From Prevotella sp. (GTDB taxonomy: Bacteria > Bacteroidota > Bacteroidia > Bacteroidales > Bacteroidaceae): 64,000 bases of DNA. Positions 59,124-64,000 of this stretch are shown piece after piece. The translations under genes were made by a program, and so were the position numbers. A model generated the notes under the pieces. That model did not search any database. It was not told the origin of the DNA and was given only the letters and a program-made list of their open reading frames with translations. How positions within the stretch are numbered: position 1 is the stretch's first letter; every line of letters starts with the position of its first letter. The stretch is taken from positions 36,658-100,657 of the forward strand of contig JAFUFD010000013.1 in the NCBI GenBank assembly GCA_017470055.1. Reading direction: 5' to 3'.

Positions 59124-61283
59124 ATGAAAGTTTATCAAACCAACGAAATCAAAAACATCGCGCTGCTTGGCAGTGCGGGTAGCGGCAAGACGACTCTTGC
59201 CGAAGCAATGGTCTACGAGGCCGGCATCACCAAACGCCGCGGTACCGTAGAGGGTAAGAACACCATGAGCGATTACTTCCCTGTTGAGCAGGAATATGGC
59301 TACTCGGTGTTCTCTACTGTTTTTCATGTAGAGTGGAATAACAAGAAGTTGAACATCATCGACTGCCCGGGTTCTGATGACTTCGTAGGTGGTGCCATCA
59401 CCGCCTTGAACGTGACCGACCAGGCTGTGCTGCTCATCAACGGACAGTACGGACCAGAGGTAGGTACGATGAATGCTTTCCGTAATACGGAGAAACTGAA
59501 GAAGCCCGTTATCTTCCTCGTCAACCAACTCGACCGTGACAACTGCGACTTCGACCAGATCCTGTCACAGTTGAAGGAAGTCTATGGCAACAATTGTGTT
59601 CCCGTGCAGTATCCTATTGCCACTGGTGCGGGTTTCAACAGTGTCATCGACGTGCTGCTGATGAAGAAATACTCTTGGAAGCCCGAGGGTGGTGCTCCTA
59701 TCATCGAGGATATCCCTGCCGACCAACTCGACAAGGCGAAGGAGATGAAAGCCGCGCTCGTGGAGGCAGCCGCCGCTGGTGACGACACCTTGATGGAGAA
59801 ATTCTTCGAGAGCGAGGACCTGACCGAGGACGAGATGCGTGAGGGCATCCGCAAAGGACTCGTGACACGCAGTATCTATCCCGTCTTCTGCGTATGTGCG
59901 GGTAAGGACATGGGTGTCCGTCGTCTGATGGAGTTCTTGGGTAATGTCGTTCCTTTCGTGAGTGAGATGCCTGTTGTCAAGAACGCCGTTGGTCAGGAGG
60001 TTCCTGCCGACGCAAGTGCTCCCACCTCTCTGTATTTCTTCAAGACGGGTGTAGAGCCTCATATCGGTGAGGTGCAGTATTTCAAGGTGATGAGTGGTAC
60101 GGTGAAGAGTGGTGACGACCTGACCAATGCCGACCGTGGCTCTAAGGAGCGCATCGGTACCTTGTATGCCTGCGCAGGCGCCAATCGTATTCAGGTGGAC
60201 CAACTCGTAGCGGGTGATATCGGCTGTACGGTGAAACTGAAGGACGTGAAGACGGGTAATACCCTCAACGGCAAGGACACTGAAAACAAATTCGACTTTA
60301 TCAAATATCCAAATTCTAAGTTCTCCCGTGCCATTAAGGCAGTCAACGAGGCAGAGACCGAGAAGATGATGGCAGCCCTGCAGCGCATGCGCCAGGAAGA
60401 TCCCACATGGGTTGTCGAGCAGTCTAAGGAACTCCGCCAAATCATTGTTCACGGACAGGGTGAATTCCATTTGCGTACTTTGAAGTGGCGCATGGAAAAC
60501 AACGAGAAGATTCAGATTGAGTATCAGGAGCCAAAGATTCCTTATCGTGAGACCATTACCAAGATGGCACGTGCCGACTATCGTCATAAGAAGCAGTCGG
60601 GTGGTGCCGGACAGTTCGGTGAGGTTCATCTGATTGTGGAGCCTTATACTGACGGCATGCCTGATCCTACCTCCTTCAACATCAACGGTCAGGAGTTCAA
60701 GATGAACATCAAGTCGAAAGAGGAGAAAGACCTGGAGTGGGGCGGCAAACTCGTCTTCATCAACAGCGTGGTAGGTGGTGCTATTGATATGCGCTTCATG
60801 CCTGCCATCCTGAAGGGTGTGATGGAGCGCATGGAGCAGGGACCACTGACTGGTTCTTATGCCCGTGATGTCCGTGTCATCGTCTATGATGGTAAGATGC
60901 ACCCGGTAGACTCCAACGAACTCTCGTTCATGCTTGCTGCTCGTAACGCCTTCTCCGCTGCCTTCAAGGAGGCAGGTCCAAAGGTGTTGGAGCCTATCTA
61001 TGACCTGGAGGTGCTGGTTCCCGCTGACTATATGGGTGATGTGATGAGTGACCTGCAGGGTCGTCGTGCCATCATCATGGGTATGGACAGCGAGGCAGGC
61101 TATCAGAAGTTGACGGCTAAGATTCCTCTCAAGGAACTTGCCAGTTACTCTATTGCCCTCAGTTCACTGACGGGTGGTCGCGCATCGTTCACCACAAGTT
61201 TCAGCAGTTATGAACTTGTTCCGAACGATATCCAGCAGACGCTTATCAAGGAGCATGAGGCAGAACTCAAGGAAGAGGACTAA
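59124..61283 (+). CDS. EF-G paralogue (EF-G2 type) with altered GTPase site
   Basis: Predicted 719-residue translation factor with all five EF-G domains, 719 residues being normal length. The P-loop GSAGSGKT (16-23) is intact, but the switch II segment reads DCPGSDD (80-86) where canonical EF-G has D-T-P-G-H-V-D, so the catalytic His is replaced by Ser84. The G4 motif is NQLD (134-137) instead of NKxD. These changes match the Bacteroides EF-G2 group reported to work without GTP hydrolysis during starvation. It is single-gene, ending at a bidirectional terminator. The housekeeping EF-G must lie elsewhere. Confidence 0.85.
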   Translation: MKVYQTNEIKNIALLGSAGSGKTTLAEAMVYEAGITKRRGTVEGKNTMSDYFPVEQEYGYSVFSTVFHVEWNNKKLNIIDCPGSDDFVGGAITALNVTDQAVLLINGQYGPEVGTMNAFRNTEKLKKPVIFLVNQLDRDNCDFDQILSQLKEVYGNNCVPVQYPIATGAGFNSVIDVLLMKKYSWKPEGGAPIIEDIPADQLDKAKEMKAALVEAAAAGDDTLMEKFFESEDLTEDEMREGIRKGLVTRSIYPVFCVCAGKDMGVRRLMEFLGNVVPFVSEMPVVKNAVGQEVPADASAPTSLYFFKTGVEPHIGEVQYFKVMSGTVKSGDDLTNADRGSKERIGTLYACAGANRIQVDQLVAGDIGCTVKLKDVKTGNTLNGKDTENKFDFIKYPNSKFSRAIKAVNEAETEKMMAALQRMRQEDPTWVVEQSKELRQIIVHGQGEFHLRTLKWRMENNEKIQIEYQEPKIPYRETITKMARADYRHKKQSGGAGQFGEVHLIVEPYTDGMPDPTSFNINGQEFKMNIKSKEEKDLEWGGKLVFINSVVGGAIDMRFMPAILKGVMERMEQGPLTGSYARDVRVIVYDGKMHPVDSNELSFMLAARNAFSAAFKEAGPKVLEPIYDLEVLVPADYMGDVMSDLQGRRAIIMGMDSEAGYQKLTAKIPLKELASYSIALSSLTGGRASFTTSFSSYELVPNDIQQTLIKEHEAELKEED

Positions 61284-61299
61284 TCTGTTTCCTATCCAT

Positions 61300-61334
61300 A
61301 AAAAATCCCCAACCAAACGGCTGGGGATTTTTTT
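61300..61334. terminator. Bidirectional terminator after EF-G2
   Basis: AAAAATCCCCA pairs with TGGGGATTTTT, with A and T tracts, between the EF-G2 gene and the convergent small gene. Confidence 0.85.
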
Positions 61335-61348
61335 GGGTAATGTTTGCC

Positions 61349-61603
61349 TTACAAAGGCATCATGTCACGCTCGTCTGGACGATGAGCCTTGCCATCCTCG
61401 TCCTTAATATATACCTGCAGGTCATCCAGGTAACCACCTGTCTCATCCTGCAACTTCTTCAGGATTGCTTTGGTTTCCTCAAAGCCCATGAACTCCTTGG
61501 CGGAACCAATATGGTTGGTAAACTCTAACTTCTTCTTCTCGATGTCGAGAACAGAGATGTACTCATCCTTTGTACGGTCTCCAATAACGAATTTTTTCTT
61601 CAT
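61349..61603 (-). CDS. Small conserved protein of unknown function
   Basis: Predicted 84-residue cytoplasmic protein: MKKKFVIGDRTKDEYISVLD, then DIEKKKLEFTNHIGSAKEFM and a basic/acidic tail HRPDERDMMPL. No recognised domain. I chose the ATG at 61603 because a promoter box lies at 61633-61640 and the longer frame would run through the terminator of the upstream gene. It reads like a conserved Bacteroidales hypothetical protein. Confidence 0.7.
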   Translation of the reverse strand: MKKKFVIGDRTKDEYISVLDIEKKKLEFTNHIGSAKEFMGFEETKAILKKLQDETGGYLDDLQVYIKDEDGKAHRPDERDMMPL

Positions 61604-61632
61604 ATTCCGATTGTTTAAATTGTTTGTTGCTG

Positions 61633-61640
61633 CAAAGATA
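61633..61640 (-). promoter_or_regulatory. Promoter -7 box of small conserved gene
   Basis: Minus-strand TATCTTTG, 30 bases before the start codon; TTG candidate 22 bases further upstream overlaps the pgk terminator loop. Confidence 0.5.
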
Positions 61641-61643
61641 AGC

Positions 61644-61680
61644 AAAATCCCGATACGCTGTACAAGCCTATCGGGATTTT
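61644..61680 (-). terminator. Terminator after pgk
   Basis: AAAATCCCGATA (61644-61655) pairs with TATCGGGATTTT (61669-61680) around a 13-base loop, with U-rich flanks on the minus transcript. Confidence 0.8.
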
Positions 61681-61703
61681 TTATACGTAAACGTTTTATT
61701 TCG

Positions 61704-62975
61704 TTATTCACCCTTGATGGCTGCAACACCTGGGAGTACCTTACCCTCGATAGCCTCAAGCAGGGCACCGCCACCAGTGGAGATGTAACTAACTTGATCA
61801 GCAAGACCGAACTTGTTGACACAGGCAACGGAGTCACCACCACCAATCAGTGAGAATGCGCCCTCAGCAGTAGCCTTGGCAATAGCCTCACCGATAGCAC
61901 GGCTACCAGCAGTGAAGTTGTCGCACTCAAAGACACCGGCAGGACCGTTCCACAGGATGGTCTTGGCACCAGCGATAGCCTTGCGGAAATCCTCCTGAGA
62001 GGCAGGACCGGCGTCAACACCCTCGAAACCGGCAGGAACCTTGTTGGCAGGGCAGGTGATGATCTCAGCACCTGGCTTCACGGTCATAGTACCGAAGTCA
62101 AGACCGTTGGTTGCGGTGCAGTCAGAACCCAGAACGAGTTCAACGCCATTCTTCTTGGCAAGTTCCTCTACGCCGAGAGCCACATCCAGTTTGTCGAGTT
62201 CCACGATAGAGTCACCAATCTCACCATTGTGAGCCTTGGAGAAGGTATAGGTCATACCACCACAGAGGATGAGTTTGTCAACCTTACCGAGCAGATTCTC
62301 GATGATACCGATCTTAGAGGATACCTTGGAGCCACCCATGATGGCAACAAACGGACGCTTGATGTTAGAGAGTACGTTGTCAACTGCCTGTACCTCTTTC
62401 TCCATCAGCAGACCAAGCATCTTGTGGTCAGCGTCGAAATAGTCAGCGATAACAGCGGTAGAAGCATGCTTGCGGTGAGCGGTACCGAAAGCGTCCATCA
62501 CGTAGACATCAGCATAAGATGCAAGTGTCTTGGCAAACTCCTTCTGAGAAGCCTTCAGCGCCTTCTTAGCCTCGTCGAACTCAGGAGTACCCTTCTCGAC
62601 ACCAACGGGCTTGCCCTCCTCCTCGGGATAGAAACGGAGATTCTCCAGCAGCAGTGCCTCACCCATCTTCAAGGCAGCGGCAGCGTCTGCAGCCTTGGTG
62701 CAGTCAGGAGCGAAAGCAACGGGGACACCGAGTGCCTTCTCCACAGCCTCACGGATCTGACCAAGAGACTTCTTGGCGTCAACTTTTCCTTTGGGCTTGC
62801 CCATGTGGCTCATGATGATAGTAGCACCACCGTCATTGAGGATTTTCTTCAGGGTGGGCAGGGCGCCACGGATGCGGGTGTCGTCTGTAATCTTTCCATT
62901 CTCGTCCAAGGGTACGTTGAAGTCTACACGTACAATTGCCTTCTTACCGGCAAAGTTGAATTCATTGATCGTCAT
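61704..62975 (-). CDS. pgk: Phosphoglycerate kinase
   Basis: Predicted 423-residue cytoplasmic glycolytic kinase. N-terminal signature [20 protein letters not shown], substrate-binding [15 protein letters not shown], hinge-region [10 protein letters not shown], and the nucleotide-binding end [20 protein letters not shown] and [14 protein letters not shown]. Length fits the family. Catalyses 1,3-bisphosphoglycerate plus ADP to 3-phosphoglycerate plus ATP. Monocistronic with its own promoter and terminator. Confidence 0.97.
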   Translation of the reverse strand: MTINEFNFAGKKAIVRVDFNVPLDENGKITDDTRIRGALPTLKKILNDGGATIIMSHMGKPKGKVDAKKSLGQIREAVEKALGVPVAFAPDCTKAADAAAALKMGEALLLENLRFYPEEEGKPVGVEKGTPEFDEAKKALKASQKEFAKTLASYADVYVMDAFGTAHRKHASTAVIADYFDADHKMLGLLMEKEVQAVDNVLSNIKRPFVAIMGGSKVSSKIGIIENLLGKVDKLILCGGMTYTFSKAHNGEIGDSIVELDKLDVALGVEELAKKNGVELVLGSDCTATNGLDFGTMTVKPGAEIITCPANKVPAGFEGVDAGPASQEDFRKAIAGAKTILWNGPAGVFECDNFTAGSRAIGEAIAKATAEGAFSLIGGGDSVACVNKFGLADQVSYISTGGGALLEAIEGKVLPGVAAIKGE

Positions 62976-63018
62976 AATGCTTTGTATTATTAAAATGTTG
63001 TACTTTCAGAATCGAATG

Positions 63019-63026
63019 CAAAGATA
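63019..63026 (-). promoter_or_regulatory. Promoter -7 box of pgk
   Basis: Minus-strand TATCTTTG, 44 bases before the start codon. Confidence 0.55.
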
Positions 63027-63039
63027 CGAAAAAACCTAT

Positions 63040-63066
63040 AATGTTTAATGTTTAATGTTTAATATT
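63040..63066. repeat. TTTAATG short tandem repeat
   Basis: Three successive TTTAATG-type units between the divergent pgk and CobW promoters. A similar A/T motif lies at 9640-9690. Probably slippage-prone intergenic sequence. Confidence 0.6.
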
Positions 63067-63097
63067 GCGTACCATATTTAATAATGTAAGGCTGAGT

Positions 63098-63128
63098 TTG
63101 CAAAATTCGAAGAAAACATGTAATTTTG
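63098..63128 (+). promoter_or_regulatory. Promoter of CobW-family GTPase
   Basis: TTG (63098-63100) inside TTTG, exactly 20 bases, TAATTTTG (63121-63128); ATG at 63156. Confidence 0.75.
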
Positions 63129-63155
63129 CACATCCAAATTAAAAAACGAAGAAAA

Positions 63156-64000
63156 ATGGAGATAAAGAATATTCCCGTATTGTTGCTTACTGGCTATCTG
63201 GGCAGTGGTAAGACGACCTTGCTGAATCGTATTCTGCAGAACCAGCAGGGTATTAAGTTCGCTGTTATCGTGAATGATATCGGTGAAGTGAATATTGATG
63301 CCGACCTGATCGAAAAGGGTGGTGTGGTAGGTCAGAAAGACGACTCTTTGGTTGCCTTGCAGAACGGTTGTATCTGCTGTACGCTGAAGATGGACTTGGT
63401 GGAGCAGTTGCGTGACATTACCAAGATGCGCCGCTTCGACTATATCGTGATAGAGGCGAGCGGTATCTGTGAGCCGGCACCTATCGCACAGACCATCCTG
63501 AACATCCCCTCATTAGGACCAGAGTATGTGGCAGACGGCTACTTGCAGTTGGATTGTATCGTGACGGTGGTCGACGCCCTCAGGATGCGTGATGAGTTTG
63601 CCAACGGCAATGACCTGTTGCGTCAGAATATCGATGAGGAGGATATCGAGAATCTCGTCATCCAGCAAATCGAGTTCTGTAACATCATCCTGCTCAACAA
63701 GGCGTCGGAGGTATCGAAGGAGGAACTGGGTAAGGTGAAGGAGATTATCCGCACCATCCAACCCAAGGCTGACATCATCGAGTGCGATTATGGTAATGTT
63801 GACTTAGAGAAGATTATCCATACCGAGAAGTTCAACTTCGAGGAGGTCGCCACTTCTGCCGCATGGATTCAGGAACTGGAGGGTGACCATGACGAGGAGG
63901 AAGAGCATGAGCATCATCATCATGACCATGACGATGATGACGACGATGATGATGAACACGACGACCATCACCATGACCATCATCATCACCACCATCATCA
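63156..64000 (+). CDS. CobW/COG0523-family GTPase, partial
   Basis: The first about 281 residues of a metal-chaperone GTPase; the 3' end lies outside the window. Motifs: P-loop GYLGSGKTTLLN, the CxCC metal motif in NGCICCTLKM, the SGICEPAPIAQTI segment and VVDALRMRDEF, and LLNKASEV as the guanine motif. After residue about 245 a His/Asp/Glu-rich stretch begins (EEEEHEHHHHDHDDDDD), typical of zinc- or nickel-handling members. It probably delivers a metal to a client protein or to B12/zinc homeostasis; the client is unknown. It has a perfect promoter. Confidence 0.9.
   Translation, partial: MEIKNIPVLLLTGYLGSGKTTLLNRILQNQQGIKFAVIVNDIGEVNIDADLIEKGGVVGQKDDSLVALQNGCICCTLKMDLVEQLRDITKMRRFDYIVIEASGICEPAPIAQTILNIPSLGPEYVADGYLQLDCIVTVVDALRMRDEFANGNDLLRQNIDEEDIENLVIQQIEFCNIILLNKASEVSKEELGKVKEIIRTIQPKADIIECDYGNVDLEKIIHTEKFNFEEVATSAAWIQELEGDHDEEEEHEHHHHDHDDDDDDDDEHDDHHHDHHHHHHH

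Noticed and set aside
59565-60902. Minus-strand frame of about 445 codons opposite the EF-G2 gene
   Set aside because: Antisense to an intact translation factor with a Leu/His/Thr-rich composition; no homology visible and no promoter.
62229-62993. Plus-strand frame of about 254 codons opposite pgk
   Set aside because: Shadow of the intact phosphoglycerate kinase gene.
63804-63998. Minus-strand frame rich in Met and Val near the window end
   Set aside because: It is the complement of the His/Asp-rich tail of the CobW-family gene and has low complexity.

Overview
The window looks like a chromosomal piece of an anaerobic Bacteroidales bacterium, most likely a Prevotellaceae member (Prevotella, Segatella or Xylanibacter type). 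The reasons are: many genes preceded by the Bacteroidota promoter pattern (TTG, about 20 bases, TAnnTTTG); a SusC/SusD pair; many secreted lipoproteins with Bacteroidota-style lipoboxes; a BspA-type leucine-rich repeat protein with a dockerin-like tail; a fimbrillin-like protein; and a succinate-to-propionate pathway (methylmalonyl-CoA mutase plus sodium-pumping decarboxylase subunits). No tRNA, rRNA, CRISPR array, integrase or insertion sequence was seen. All calls were made by reading; no database search was run.

Layout. (1) 1-6179, minus strand: one operon for a periplasm/outer-membrane redox and probable iron module: porin, imelysin lipoprotein, di-heme oxidoreductase lipoprotein, second porin, c-type cytochrome lipoprotein. 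It diverges from a hemerythrin-LuxR fusion regulator (6337-7296). (2) 7302-11897, minus: a compact operon of an RsbW-like kinase, an SLC13-type carrier with RCK_C domains, two STAS proteins, a RelA/SpoT alarmone synthetase and a NarL-like regulator. (3) 12051-17252, minus: decarboxylase beta, biotin and gamma-like subunits, an AspT/YidE-type carrier and a LUD protein. (4) 17618-25155, minus: ferritin-like protein, small winged-helix protein, metallo-beta-lactamase/rubredoxin fusion, ZIP transporter, radical SAM protein, flavodoxin, GH115 alpha-glucuronidase and HAD phosphatase, divergent from an AraC regulator at 25320. (5) 26248-31534: Fe-S flavoprotein, aminotransferase, two pseudogene remnants, a strong candidate structured RNA at 28805-29060, small cell-envelope genes, a nested inverted repeat and a Gfo/Idh oxidoreductase.

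(6) 31788-42014, plus: a SusC/SusD, lipoprotein, M16 peptidase, ChaN-like, secreted CbiX-like chelatase operon, which I read as a candidate heme or tetrapyrrole acquisition locus. (7) 42097-46136: methylmalonyl-CoA mutase small and large subunits, ending at a strong terminator. (8) 46204-49333: a lipoprotein and two divergent AraC-type regulators, one with TPR and membrane segments and one minimal. (9) 49383-55730: secreted surface proteins (BspA-like with dockerin, cohesin-like, fimbrillin-like), two small tandem peptides with a shared N-terminal motif, and a 22-base tandem repeat. (10) 55769-64000: prolyl oligopeptidase, HemW, an EF-G2 paralogue lacking the catalytic histidine, a small conserved protein, phosphoglycerate kinase, and a CobW-family GTPase with a His/Asp-rich tail cut by the window end.

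A theme of heme, iron and oxygen handling recurs: c-type cytochromes, imelysin, hemerythrin, ferritin-like protein, rubredoxin, HemW, ChaN and CbiX. The most unusual points are the tetrapyrrole-type SusCD operon, the partner-switch/carrier/alarmone operon, the hemerythrin-controlled cytochrome operon, the structured RNA, the EF-G2 active-site change and the tandem LLxGS peptides.
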